This document shows, one piece after another, positions 19,705 to 27,129 of a DNA stretch of 27,217 nucleotides. This DNA comes from a virus. The position numbers and the translations under genes are program-made. Every line of letters begins with the position of its first letter. Positions within the stretch are counted from its first letter, which is position 1. The notes below the pieces were generated by a model, which was not told where the DNA came from, ran no database searches, and saw only the letters and a list, made by a program, of their open reading frames with translations. The stretch covers positions 1 to 27,217 of IMG/VR virus record IMGVR_UViG_3300023229_000843; one strand, 5' to 3'.

Positions 19705-20883
19705 ATGCTTTCAGTTAATCCTTTTCAGGACATCATCAACAATCTCAAAGAGTCTGGAAATTACAGAGTTTTCAATGACATTCTTCGTGAGAGAGGTGAA
19801 TACCCAAATGCTATATGGTATGGCAAATACAATATTAAAAATATTGTGAATTGGTGTTCAAATGATTACCTAGGTATGGGTCAACATAAGGTGGTTCTAG
19901 ATGCTATGCATACTGCATTGGATCAAACAGGTGCAGGCTCTGGTGGGACTAGGAACATAGGTGGAACCAGCCACTACCATGTAGCACTTGAAATTGAATT
20001 GGCTAAACTGCACAGCACTGAGTCGGCATTACTTTACAGTTCTGCCTACGTTGCAAACGAATGGAGTCTAATTGCATTAAAACGCATCATTCCTGATATT
20101 GTGTTTATTAGTGACAGCAAGAATCATGCTTCATTAATACAAGGTATCAGACATAGTGGTGCTGAGAAACATATTTTCAAACACAATGATCTCGAGCAAT
20201 TGGAATCTATACTCAAAACCTGTAAAGGCACACCGTGTATTGTCTTTGAATCTGTGTATAGCATGGATGGGTTCATGAGTAAAATTACAGAAATCTGTGA
20301 CCTAGCAGAAAAGTATGGTGCTATCACATATCTTGATGAGGTTCACGCAGTCGGCTTGTATGGAAATAAAGGCGGAGGTGTTACTCAAAAATTAGATCTA
20401 CAAGATCGAATAGATATTTTGAATGGTACACTTGGTAAAGCCTTTGGCACACAGGGAGGTTACATCGTTGGTAAGTCTATTGTTTTAGACGCAATACGTT
20501 CTGTTGCCTCGGGCTTTATCTTTACCACGTCAATGAGTCCTGTGATTTGTGCAGGTGCATTGGCAAGTGTCAAATACGTTTCAGACAACAACGACTTAAG
20601 AACAAAACATCAAGAAAGAGCAAACAGACTTAAAGAAATTTTTCGACAGAAAAACATTCCAATGATTGAAAACGAAACTCACATAGTTCCGGTTCATGTT
20701 GGAGAGGCTAAGAAGTGTAAAGCAATCAGCGATACACTGATAAATGAATATGGAATATATTGTCAAGCAATAAATTATCCAACAGTTGAAGTAGGCACAG
20801 AGCGACTACGTTTTGCACCGACACCGTTCCATACAGATGCAATGATGCATAATTTAAGAGACGCTCTAGAAAAGGTACTATAA
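19705..20883 (+). CDS. hemA: 5-aminolevulinate synthase (ALAS, C4 pathway)
   Basis: This 392-aa protein is a complete PLP-dependent ALAS, which condenses glycine and succinyl-CoA to 5-aminolevulinate, the first step of heme synthesis in Alphaproteobacteria. Motifs: [12 protein letters not shown] at 50-61, [17 protein letters not shown] at 77-92 (substrate site), [12 protein letters not shown] at 209-220 (Asp211 pairs with the PLP nitrogen), [16 protein letters not shown] with the PLP lysine Lys245, and FIFTTSMSP. The TLGKAFG and DEVHAVG forms favour ALAS over its relatives KBL and BioF. No Cys-Pro heme-regulatory motif is obvious, so feedback by heme may be absent. It has a late promoter and an overlapping DUF454 gene (TAATG). 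Confidence 0.95.
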   Translation: MLSVNPFQDIINNLKESGNYRVFNDILRERGEYPNAIWYGKYNIKNIVNWCSNDYLGMGQHKVVLDAMHTALDQTGAGSGGTRNIGGTSHYHVALEIELAKLHSTESALLYSSAYVANEWSLIALKRIIPDIVFISDSKNHASLIQGIRHSGAEKHIFKHNDLEQLESILKTCKGTPCIVFESVYSMDGFMSKITEICDLAEKYGAITYLDEVHAVGLYGNKGGGVTQKLDLQDRIDILNGTLGKAFGTQGGYIVGKSIVLDAIRSVASGFIFTTSMSPVICAGALASVKYVSDNNDLRTKHQERANRLKEIFRQKNIPMIENETHIVPVHVGEAKKCKAISDTLINEYGIYCQAINYPTVEVGTERLRFAPTPFHTDAMMHNLRDALEKVL

Positions 20884-21302
20884 TGAATAAGATAAAAAAA
20901 TATTTGTATCAAGCATTGGGATTTCTATGTGTGGGTATTGCCTACATAGGTTTTGTTACTCCAGGAATACCATTCTCGATATTTTTAGTGGTTGCCGCTT
21001 GGGCATTTGCAAAGAGTTCACCTAAGATGGAGGCTTGGTTGTATAACCATCCATGGTTTGGTAAATTCTTAACCAACTGGACAAAGAAAAGAGTATTTCC
21101 TATAAAAGGAAAATACGCAATGATATTAGTAATGAGTTCCACTTTAGCATTTACTTGGTATTTCACAGGTAATATGAAAGCAGTATTATGGTCAGGCATA
21201 TCCATGGCACTAGTGGCTGTTTGGGCATGGCGTTATCCTTCCACTGTAGAAGAACACAATGCCAGAGTGAAAGCAGGCAAGAAGATTGGTTGGCTAAAAT
21301 AA
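20883..21302 (+). CDS. DUF454 (YbaN-like) inner-membrane protein
   Basis: This 139-aa protein resembles YbaN/DUF454. The first helix GFLCVGIAYIGFVTPGIPFSIFLVVAAWAFAKSSPKMEAWL and the block NHPWFGKFLTNWTKKRVFPIKGK (family text: hpwfG-x-x-i-x-x-w-x-x-x-r-x-i-x-x-k-x-K) are clear, followed by two more membrane helices. The function of the family is not established. Its ATG overlaps the hemA stop (TAATG), so ALAS and this membrane protein are made together. That makes a role connected with heme or its precursors worth considering. Confidence 0.82.
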   Translation: MNKIKKYLYQALGFLCVGIAYIGFVTPGIPFSIFLVVAAWAFAKSSPKMEAWLYNHPWFGKFLTNWTKKRVFPIKGKYAMILVMSSTLAFTWYFTGNMKAVLWSGISMALVAVWAWRYPSTVEEHNARVKAGKKIGWLK

Positions 21303-21305
21303 TAT

Positions 21306-21884
21306 GTGTTTAAAAGAATAGAAAACGTATTATCAGAAGCAGACTACAATCAATTGCACGATACATTATCATCGTTCCAATTTGACTGGCACTACTTGCC
21401 ATCATCTGTGCCACCAGATGTAATAGATGTTGTAAGTAAATCAAACTCATTTAACTTATACGAGCTTGGACAATTTGTTCACATGTTCTACGATCAAAAA
21501 CCGTTGAGTCCTTATTGGAAGTTGGTCGAACCTATTTTGAAATCACTAGATAAACCTGTGGTAGAGATGGGCAGAATCAAAGCCAATTTATTGATGCAGA
21601 ATAACAGCGATAATCGTGCTGTGAATTGTCCACACGTGGATAGAGATCGTGGGGGTTGGCACAGTTTAATATATTATCTTAACGACTCCGATGGTGACAC
21701 TGTGTTGTTCGATAAAAAAGGCAACAGCGGATGGGACAATTTACAAGTTCAAGACACAGCAACACCTAAGAAAAATACTGCTGTGTTGTTTGAAAGCGAT
21801 CAGTATCATGCCGGAACGAATCCTGTTGACAACACCAGACGAATTGTGTTAAACTTTATTTTAAAATTTAAAAATGTCATTTAA
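21306..21884 (+). CDS. 2-oxoglutarate/Fe(II)-dependent oxygenase, GTG start
   Basis: This 192-aa protein is a dioxygenase with NCPHVDRDRGGWHSLIYYLND (HxD pair near residue 110), SDGDTVLFDKKG, then SDQYHAGTNPVDNTRRIVLNF with the distal His and the 2OG-binding Arg. It resembles the oxygenase at 588-1136 in the YLN-x-DGDTV strand. The start is GTG, four bases after the DUF454 stop. The overlapping ATG at 21304 is out of frame and meets a stop after five codons. There is no ribosome site, so reinitiation after the upstream gene is likely. The substrate is unknown; it belongs to the hemA transcript. Confidence 0.82.
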   Translation: MFKRIENVLSEADYNQLHDTLSSFQFDWHYLPSSVPPDVIDVVSKSNSFNLYELGQFVHMFYDQKPLSPYWKLVEPILKSLDKPVVEMGRIKANLLMQNNSDNRAVNCPHVDRDRGGWHSLIYYLNDSDGDTVLFDKKGNSGWDNLQVQDTATPKKNTAVLFESDQYHAGTNPVDNTRRIVLNFILKFKNVI

Positions 21885-21893
21885 AAAATGACT

Positions 21894-21901
21894 GATAAAT
21901 A
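21894..21901 (+). promoter_or_regulatory. T4-like late promoter for the gene at 21907
   Basis: GATAAATA ends exactly five bases before the ATG. Confidence 0.7.
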
Positions 21902-21906
21902 TTAGT

Positions 21907-22137
21907 ATGGATGATGATCGTATGCACATGGAAGAAATTAACCTAGTCGATTTATACCAAGAAGAAATTGATTTTCTTAATCAACAAAACAACTCGTTAG
22001 AAAAATCTACAGATCCTATAGACCAAAGACAGTGCTGGAAAAACGAAATTGTGATTCAATATTTCAAAAGAAGAATTGATGAAGAATTAGATATACAAGG
22101 TCAATTCAGAGCTCAATTGCCTAAAACTTTACATTAA
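21907..22137 (+). CDS. Hypothetical acidic protein (76 aa)
   Basis: The 76-aa product MDDDRMHMEEINLVDLYQEE... is acidic, helical and rich in Gln/Asn (EIDFLNQQNNSLEK), perhaps forming a coiled coil. No family is recognised. It has its own late promoter with a five-base gap. Its stop overlaps by four bases the stop of the convergent peptidase-like gene. Confidence 0.65.
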   Translation: MDDDRMHMEEINLVDLYQEEIDFLNQQNNSLEKSTDPIDQRQCWKNEIVIQYFKRRIDEELDIQGQFRAQLPKTLH

Positions 22138-22661
22138 TTGCAACTGCTGATAACTTTAAGATACATGGAATCGTATTCCCAGTTAACACCGTGAACGTCC
22201 AATAGATATTTTTTTTGAAGTGGATATATTTCTGCTTCAGATTGTGCCATACAATCAAACTTGGTGCCCACAGCATCATTCAAGTCGTGTACATAATGCA
22301 TTAACTCATGCATCAATACACCTTTGTCAAACACATTGAACATATTAAAAGTGTCTTTAAGATATATGGTGTCTGTGCTAGGATCATACAAAGCATGGAT
22401 CTCACCGTCTGCTCTAGCCACCCTGTCTGTGTCTATTGGCAATCCTAGTTGTTCGGAAACTTCTTGGTCTATTTTAAGTATGTCGTTGTTCATGGTCTTC
22501 ACCCTGTTGTCCAGTTGTGAGATCACACTCTCGATGAACTTGATGGAGTTTACTATGCCATTCAGGATGTATTTTATAATGAACAGTATGAACACACCCA
22601 TTCCCACCGTGGCGGCAATTGGTAATCCTAGCTCTGCTACTAATTTAAAGAACTGTGTCAT
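22134..22661 (-). CDS. Membrane-anchored zinc-metallopeptidase-like protein
   Basis: This 175-aa protein has an N-terminal membrane helix (LGLPIAATVGMGVFILFIIKYIL), a short coiled-coil-like region (FIESVISQLDNRVKTMNND) and a C-terminal zincin-like domain. The HExxH motif is VLMHELMHYVHD (His118, Glu119, His122), and a glutamate in SEAEIY about 20 residues on could be the third zinc ligand. The start at 22661 is chosen because an exact TATAAATA lies eight bases upstream; the longer frame to 22805 passes through that promoter. It could cut host or viral proteins at the membrane. Function is unknown. Confidence 0.72.
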   Translation of the reverse strand: MTQFFKLVAELGLPIAATVGMGVFILFIIKYILNGIVNSIKFIESVISQLDNRVKTMNNDILKIDQEVSEQLGLPIDTDRVARADGEIHALYDPSTDTIYLKDTFNMFNVFDKGVLMHELMHYVHDLNDAVGTKFDCMAQSEAEIYPLQKKYLLDVHGVNWEYDSMYLKVISSCN

Positions 22662-22669
22662 TATGTGTG

Positions 22670-22677
22670 TATTTATA
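22670..22677 (-). promoter_or_regulatory. T4-like late promoter, exact TATAAATA
   Basis: The minus strand reads TATAAATA and ends eight bases before the ATG of the peptidase-like gene. Confidence 0.75.
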
Positions 22678-22704
22678 GGCAATTGTACACTAGGAATTAA
22701 AAGA

Positions 22705-22733
22705 TTGACAACCAAAAATACACCTGCTATACT
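22705..22733 (+). promoter_or_regulatory. Sigma70-type promoter upstream of the gene at 22794
   Basis: TTGACA (22705-22710), a 17-base spacer and TATACT (22728-22733). With the TAAATA element at 22766 this gives the downstream operon both an early-type and a late-type promoter. Confidence 0.6.
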
Positions 22734-22765
22734 GTGACTGCACAGTTTAATATCAGGATTTAATC

Positions 22766-22773
22766 GGTAAATA
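22766..22773 (+). promoter_or_regulatory. T4-like late promoter for the 22794 operon
   Basis: GGTAAATA ends 20 bases before the ATG at 22794, so the transcript has a short leader. Confidence 0.55.
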
Positions 22774-22793
22774 CTAAAAAGCAGGCTAGAACT

Positions 22794-23060
22794 ATGAAAA
22801 AACATACCAGAAGCATATTAGACGAATTAAGAAACATTGGCAGAATTAACAATGTTGAAGCCTTTATTGAGACCACAGGCTCAAACATCATTGAAAGTGC
22901 TGTCAATCTGCTCAATACTATAAAAGAAAATTATCCAGAGGACACAGCACAAGAACTGGAGAGAAGATTTTTAAACAGTATTCGTAACAAAGAAGCCAAA
23001 AAGTTTCAAGTGGGTGTGAAGAAGATAATTGAAAGCAAAAAATTAGATGACAATTCTTAA
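22794..23060 (+). CDS. Hypothetical helical protein (88 aa)
   Basis: The 88-aa product MKKHTRSILDELRNIGRINN... is helical and charged (ENYPEDTAQELERRFLNSIRNKEAKKFQVGVKKII). My impression is that similar MKKHT-x-SIL-x-EL proteins occur just before the nucleotidyltransferase-like gene in T4-like cyanophages; no function is known. It overlaps the next gene by 14 bases, so the two are translated together. Confidence 0.66.
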   Translation: MKKHTRSILDELRNIGRINNVEAFIETTGSNIIESAVNLLNTIKENYPEDTAQELERRFLNSIRNKEAKKFQVGVKKIIESKKLDDNS

Positions 23061-23799
23061 AGAAGGCGGTAATGTGTTCAAAGATCCTAATGGACAATTA
23101 GCCACTCAACGAATTAATCAAGCAGATGTGGCTCCCACACTTGCCTGGTTGGAAAAAATCACAGGATTAGACCTACAAAGTAATATGTTGGGCACCACAG
23201 GCAAAGCACCCACATCAGGTGACTTAGATGTAGCAGTGGATCAAAGCAAAATTTCAAAAGATCAGTTGGCAGACACATTAACACAATGGGCTATAAAGAA
23301 CAAACAAGATCCTAAACTGTGGGTAAAGAAGAGTGGCATCAGTGTTCATTTTAAAACTCCTATCAGAGGCAGTGCGAAGAATGGATATGTTCAATCAGAT
23401 TTAATGTTTGGAGATCCAGACTGGATGCGTTGGAGTCTTCAAGGTGGACAACCTGGCTCACCATACAAGGGTGCAGACAGACACGTGATGATGGCATCAA
23501 TTGCCAAACCACTTGGATTCAAATGGAGTCACAAAGCAGGATTATTAAACAGAGACACAAATGAACCCATCACTAAAGATCCCAGCAAGATTGCTGAACT
23601 GTTGTTAGGCAAAGGTGCAACTGCAAATGATTTAAACACAGTGGAATCTATTCATGCAAAAATAAAAAATAGATCAGATTATGATACGTTGGTTGCTGAT
23701 GTAAAAGATTCATTTGCTAAAATGGGTAAGACATTGCCAGAAAGTATCAAAGACCCAATTGGTTGGTACAGAACATTATTAAACAAAATTAAAATATGA
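23047..23799 (+). CDS. Nucleotidyltransferase-fold protein (Pol-beta-like minimal site)
   Basis: This 250-aa protein shows a nucleotidyltransferase-like active site. GKAPTSGDLDVAVD at 52-65 gives the Asp59/Asp61 pair after a Gly/Ser loop, and GYVQSDLMFG gives a third acidic residue, Asp118. Between them lies a basic strand (WVKKSGISVHFKTPI). The substrate could be a tRNA-like RNA, a DNA end or a small molecule. Its first codons MTILKEGG include L-K-E, weakly like a capsid-targeting cut site. It overlaps both the upstream gene (14 bases) and the ligase-like gene (ATGA), an arrangement that suggests a joint function. Confidence 0.7.
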   Translation: MTILKEGGNVFKDPNGQLATQRINQADVAPTLAWLEKITGLDLQSNMLGTTGKAPTSGDLDVAVDQSKISKDQLADTLTQWAIKNKQDPKLWVKKSGISVHFKTPIRGSAKNGYVQSDLMFGDPDWMRWSLQGGQPGSPYKGADRHVMMASIAKPLGFKWSHKAGLLNRDTNEPITKDPSKIAELLLGKGATANDLNTVESIHAKIKNRSDYDTLVADVKDSFAKMGKTLPESIKDPIGWYRTLLNKIKI

Positions 23800-24929
23800 G
23801 ACTAGTAGAATTTAAAGAAGTTGACAAAAAGAATGTCGCTCTCAAAGAATCAAGAATTCAACATGCAGAAGATTTAATTTTCTGGGAAGGTTCTAGAGGA
23901 GCCATAAGAGCAATTGAACAATTACAATCATTAAGCAAAAGCACACAGTCACTCACAATTAAATGGGACGGTTCACCTGCTGTGGTGTTTGGCAGAAATC
24001 CTAATGGCGAATTTATTTTTACAGACAAGTCAGGCTTTGTGGCAAAAGGTTATGACGGTAGAGCAACTAACTCAGCAGACTTAAAAAGTGCTATTGTGGG
24101 AAGAGGAAAAGATCCTACAAAAAAGAAAGCACAGGCACAGTATGCTTCTAAAATGGCATCAGTGTTTGATACTGTGCAACAAGCAGTGCCTGAAAACATT
24201 CAAGGATATTTTGTTGGAGACATGTTGTATTTTCAAACTCCTAAAAAAGCAGGCGACAAATTTATGTTCAAACCCAATGTGGTTCAGTATGCAGTGGATG
24301 TTAACAGCGAGATAGGACAACAGATTGCCAACAGCAGTGTGGGTGTTGTTGTGCACCACAAAATGACTGAAGACGGTAAAGTATTACCTATTAATGATTT
24401 AGATATGATTCAAGGCAGTGTGTTGGCAATACCACCTACCACACTCAATAAGAAAGATCCAATACAAGTAAAAGGGTTGGATCAATTAAAATCGCTACTC
24501 TCCAACAGTGGAGCAGAAATAGACAAACTGTTGAACAAGAACAAGATAGCAGAAATGAAACTGACTGATCTACCCAACATTTTGTACACCTACACCAACA
24601 GCAAAGTGGACACAGGATTAAACAGATTGGGTGAAGACTTTTTGAGATGGTTGGCGGCAAGTGCTGTGAGCCAACCCAAAAGAATTAAAATTAAAGAATA
24701 TGTAACAGCAAACATACAAGCATTCAGCAAACTGTGGATTTTGGTTGGCGGAATAATGAAAGTCAAAGATTCAATCATCAATCAGTTGGATCAAGCACAA
24801 GGCGATATAACAGCAACAATCAACAACAAACCAGGTGGCGAAGGCTATGTTTTAGGCTCTCCAGAGGGTAATATTAAATTAGTGAAACGTTCTGGCTTCA
24901 CGAAAGCCAACAGAGCGATAAATAGATAG
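23796..24929 (+). CDS. DNA/RNA ligase-superfamily-like protein (covalent nucleotidyltransferase fold)
   Basis: This 377-aa protein carries blocks in the order of nucleotidyl-transferring ligases. Motif I is IKWDGSPAVVFG with Lys56, followed by GEFIFTDKSGF. A motif III-like block is YFVGDMLYF (about 138-146), with FKPNVVQYAVD after it. A motif IV-like block is GGEGYVLGS near 348 and motif V is IKLVKR at 360-365. Between 190 and 340 there is a long helical insertion. It therefore probably binds ATP and forms a lysine-AMP intermediate, but whether it seals DNA, RNA or something else is unknown. From memory, similar proteins in T4-like marine phages are annotated only as a DUF. The start MRLVEFKE is also mildly capsid-targeting-like. 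Confidence 0.7.
   Translation: MRLVEFKEVDKKNVALKESRIQHAEDLIFWEGSRGAIRAIEQLQSLSKSTQSLTIKWDGSPAVVFGRNPNGEFIFTDKSGFVAKGYDGRATNSADLKSAIVGRGKDPTKKKAQAQYASKMASVFDTVQQAVPENIQGYFVGDMLYFQTPKKAGDKFMFKPNVVQYAVDVNSEIGQQIANSSVGVVVHHKMTEDGKVLPINDLDMIQGSVLAIPPTTLNKKDPIQVKGLDQLKSLLSNSGAEIDKLLNKNKIAEMKLTDLPNILYTYTNSKVDTGLNRLGEDFLRWLAASAVSQPKRIKIKEYVTANIQAFSKLWILVGGIMKVKDSIINQLDQAQGDITATINNKPGGEGYVLGSPEGNIKLVKRSGFTKANRAINR
24917..24924 (+). promoter_or_regulatory. T4-like late promoter for the gene at 24940
   Basis: GATAAATA lies in the last codons of the ligase-like gene. An AGGGAG ribosome site follows before the ATG. Confidence 0.6.
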
Positions 24930-24939
24930 GGAGAACAAA

Positions 24940-25329
24940 ATGAAAGCAAAAGAATTTATTAGAGAATTTAGAGACATAGATCCAGCAGATGATCCAAATG
25001 CAGGTATGGATCAAGAGTTCAAACAGGATCCTATATTTCATCAATTGGGTAAAATATTAGACAGTAGAGGCAATCCAAATCCGTTAGACACAGTGATAAC
25101 AGATGATGGTAAAAAATTTAAAGTAACATTTAAACAAGCCACAGTGTTGAGAAGATTGTTAACTACACCTAGTGTTAAACCTAATATTAAAGCAAATTTT
25201 ACAAAAGATCTTCAACAAAGTCAAACACTTGAAAAGTATTTACAAGCAGATGACATGGTAGAGTTGTTTCTTTCTACGTATAATCCAGAAAAAACAGAAC
25301 CTAGTCCATACACCAAATACGAAAACTAA
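24940..25329 (+). CDS. Putative capsid-targeted protein (129 aa)
   Basis: The 129-aa product starts MKAKEFIREF, the best match in the window to the T4 capsid-targeting pattern together with the 495-aa protein (MKAKDFLSES); the cut would follow I-R-E at residue 9. The remaining protein is acidic at first (DIDPADDPNAGMDQEF), then helical and Lys-rich. No family is recognised. It has both a late promoter and a ribosome site and lies between the ligase-like gene and the 300-aa gene. Confidence 0.65.
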   Translation: MKAKEFIREFRDIDPADDPNAGMDQEFKQDPIFHQLGKILDSRGNPNPLDTVITDDGKKFKVTFKQATVLRRLLTTPSVKPNIKANFTKDLQQSQTLEKYLQADDMVELFLSTYNPEKTEPSPYTKYEN

Positions 25330-25354
25330 GACAGAGGATTTGTCCGTTTCAATT

Positions 25355-26257
25355 ATGACGACAAAACTATCAACACAAACTGACACTTCACTGGACTTTC
25401 TAAGTTCACTGTTTGAAGCACGAATGACTCGTGACTCAAAAGATCATAAAGTTCTTACCTACACAGATTGTGCTGAAAGATTGTATATCACACTGTTGAT
25501 ACTGCAACTGTTGAATCAATATCCCACATACAGACAGTTGGCTTCCAAGTATTCCGGAGACACAAAACATTCAAACTACGATAGATTCAGAATGTATTCC
25601 ACAGACCTATACAACTTTGTGTATTTTGTCACAGGTGACGAAGAAGCAATGAACAAATTAAAAAATCCAGACAGTGCCAAAGCAATGAGAAAGAAAACCA
25701 GATTCCCCACAATGGCATTCAATAGATATTTGTCAGCATTACAACAGGGATTGATAGCACCCAGTATCATGCAGGTGTTTTTAAATATTGAATCAGGACT
25801 CAACATACAAAACACAGACTACAAGTCAATCAGAAGAAGTCTATTTCAATTCAGCACACTGTCTACACGTGACAAACAAAATCTAGTCACAAGACTGCTT
25901 CATGCCGCCAGAGCCAAATTGAGAAGTTCAGACAGCATAGAGCATTTGGAAAAATTAGCCTCAGACAGAAATCTTGAAACAGGCAGAGTGAATGATGCTG
26001 AACCAAAAGTGAGTGTGCCAGATGTGAGTACTCAAGGCAAAGACCTTGCACTGTACAGATACATCATGGGTGGCAAAAATCTTGTGGCAGTGAAACGTTT
26101 TATAGATTCAGCACTGTCAGGCAAATCAATACCTTCTGCGATTGTGCAGGCATATCTACCAGCAATTCAACTGATAGATGATATTGTGAAAGCCGGACCA
26201 GCATACGTGAGTGTGCTAAAAGCACTGCAATCTAGAGCCAAAAAGAGCCGTAAATAA
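25355..26257 (+). CDS. Putative virion-associated helical protein (300 aa)
   Basis: The 300-aa product is mostly alpha-helical and basic (KALQSRAKKSRK at the end). Its N-terminus includes SLDFLSSLFEARM, where L-F-E could be a prohead-protease site. No domain is recognised. The start is uncertain. The ATG at 25355 is chosen, but an in-frame TTG at 25340 lies two bases after an AGAGGA, too close to be a good ribosome site for TTG and 16-17 bases from the ATG. It is the last gene before a new promoter. Confidence 0.58.
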   Translation: MTTKLSTQTDTSLDFLSSLFEARMTRDSKDHKVLTYTDCAERLYITLLILQLLNQYPTYRQLASKYSGDTKHSNYDRFRMYSTDLYNFVYFVTGDEEAMNKLKNPDSAKAMRKKTRFPTMAFNRYLSALQQGLIAPSIMQVFLNIESGLNIQNTDYKSIRRSLFQFSTLSTRDKQNLVTRLLHAARAKLRSSDSIEHLEKLASDRNLETGRVNDAEPKVSVPDVSTQGKDLALYRYIMGGKNLVAVKRFIDSALSGKSIPSAIVQAYLPAIQLIDDIVKAGPAYVSVLKALQSRAKKSRK

Positions 26258-26287
26258 TATAGTATCACACAATTATTACCAAAACCT

Positions 26288-26295
26288 TATAAATA
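26288..26295 (+). promoter_or_regulatory. T4-like late promoter, exact TATAAATA
   Basis: Exact consensus, followed by a 5' hairpin and a strong ribosome site before the gene at 26353. The leader is about 52 bases, the longest clear late leader here. Confidence 0.8.
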
Positions 26296-26304
26296 CTTGC
26301 ATAT

Positions 26305-26323
26305 ACACTTCGGAGCGAAGTGT
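26305..26323 (+). promoter_or_regulatory. 5'-UTR hairpin of the 26353 mRNA
   Basis: ACACTTCG and CGAAGTGT form a perfect 8-bp stem with a GAG loop, beginning within about five bases of the predicted transcription start. A stem at the very 5' end commonly protects mRNA from decay and would suit a highly expressed structural gene. Confidence 0.65.
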
Positions 26324-26352
26324 GTCATTAACAAGAAAACAGGAGAAAAATA

Positions 26353-26802
26353 ATGGCATCAGTAACAAGAGTAAACCCTACTAAAGCGAACACAGTAGAC
26401 CACGTCAACGGTAAAACAGTAACGGCTATCACAGTTGACTTCGCAGTTGACGGTACAGACTTCTCTGACGTAGAGATGGGACCAAACGGTGCAGTTCAAC
26501 AAGTGATCAACACACTGTCTAACCAAGCGACACCAATCATCATCACAAAATTAAGAACTGGTGGTGGTGGAGACGGTCAATTATTTGACGTGATCTATGA
26601 AGGTGAGTTCGGAACTGACAAGTACGATGGTTCAACCTCTGAGACTTTCGCGGCATACCTACAAACTGAGTTAAGACTTTTAACTACAGCAGGTATTCGT
26701 ACTGCGGCTCAGATTGCTGACTCAGGTGAGTCTGCGAACGCGGCTGGTTTAGACCTTTCAAGTGCTACAGTTGTGGCAGGAACAGCAGTAAACTTCAGTT
26801 AA
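26353..26802 (+). CDS. Highly expressed putative structural protein (149 aa)
   Basis: The 149-aa product MASVTRVNPTKANTVDHVNG... is beta-rich, with a Gly run (LRTGGGGDGQLFDVIYEGEFG) and an Ala/Ser-rich C-terminus. Several signs point to abundant production: an exact late promoter, a 5' hairpin, an AGGAG ribosome site, codon use richer in C and G at third positions than its neighbours (for example GAC, TTC, GCG) and a strong terminator. This fits a decoration, sheath-related or other major virion protein, but no family is recognised. Confidence 0.68.
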   Translation: MASVTRVNPTKANTVDHVNGKTVTAITVDFAVDGTDFSDVEMGPNGAVQQVINTLSNQATPIIITKLRTGGGGDGQLFDVIYEGEFGTDKYDGSTSETFAAYLQTELRLLTTAGIRTAAQIADSGESANAAGLDLSSATVVAGTAVNFS

Positions 26803-26826
26803 TATCGACTGATTAGTATATCAAGG

Positions 26827-26860
26827 AAAGGGTGGACATTAATTTGTTCACCCTTTTTTT
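26827..26860 (+). terminator. Rho-independent terminator
   Basis: The stem AAAGGGTG/CACCCTTT with a 12-to-14-base loop is followed by a run of T. It ends the 26353 transcript. Confidence 0.88.
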
Positions 26861-26864
26861 ACGA

Positions 26865-26872
26865 TGTAAATA
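26865..26872 (+). promoter_or_regulatory. T4-like late promoter for the gene at 26878
   Basis: TGTAAATA ends exactly five bases before the ATG. No ribosome site is present. Confidence 0.7.
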
Positions 26873-26877
26873 TCACT

Positions 26878-27129
26878 ATGCACGAGTACAGGATTCACAC
26901 CTTGGTGGACATCACCAAAGCAGAGATGACTACTATGAGTACAGCATTAACTCAAGCAGGTCACACTATTGCAGGCGTGAATGGTATGTTACAAGACGAC
27001 ACAGCAGATAACGTACAAGTTATCCTACAAGGCGGCGTAACATATGTTGCAGACGGAACAAACGCCTTAGGCGTAACAGGCGCGGCAACTACTATCCTTG
27101 CTGGTCCTTTCGATCAGAACCCTGCATAA
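26878..27129 (+). CDS. Small putative virion protein (83 aa)
   Basis: The 83-aa product MHEYRIHTLVDITKAEMTTM... starts with a strand-helix pattern (HTLVDITKAEMTTMSTALTQAG), then becomes Gly/Ala/Val-rich (QVILQGGVTYVADGTNALGVTGAATTI). It shares the C/G-ending codon style of the 26353 gene. It lies between two terminators as a single-gene, leaderless late transcript, suggesting separate high-level production. No family is recognised. Confidence 0.65.
   Translation: MHEYRIHTLVDITKAEMTTMSTALTQAGHTIAGVNGMLQDDTADNVQVILQGGVTYVADGTNALGVTGAATTILAGPFDQNPA

Noticed and set aside
22324-22737. Plus-strand open frame of 137 codons
   Set aside because: It is antisense to the HExxH protein gene, whose promoter and motif are clear.
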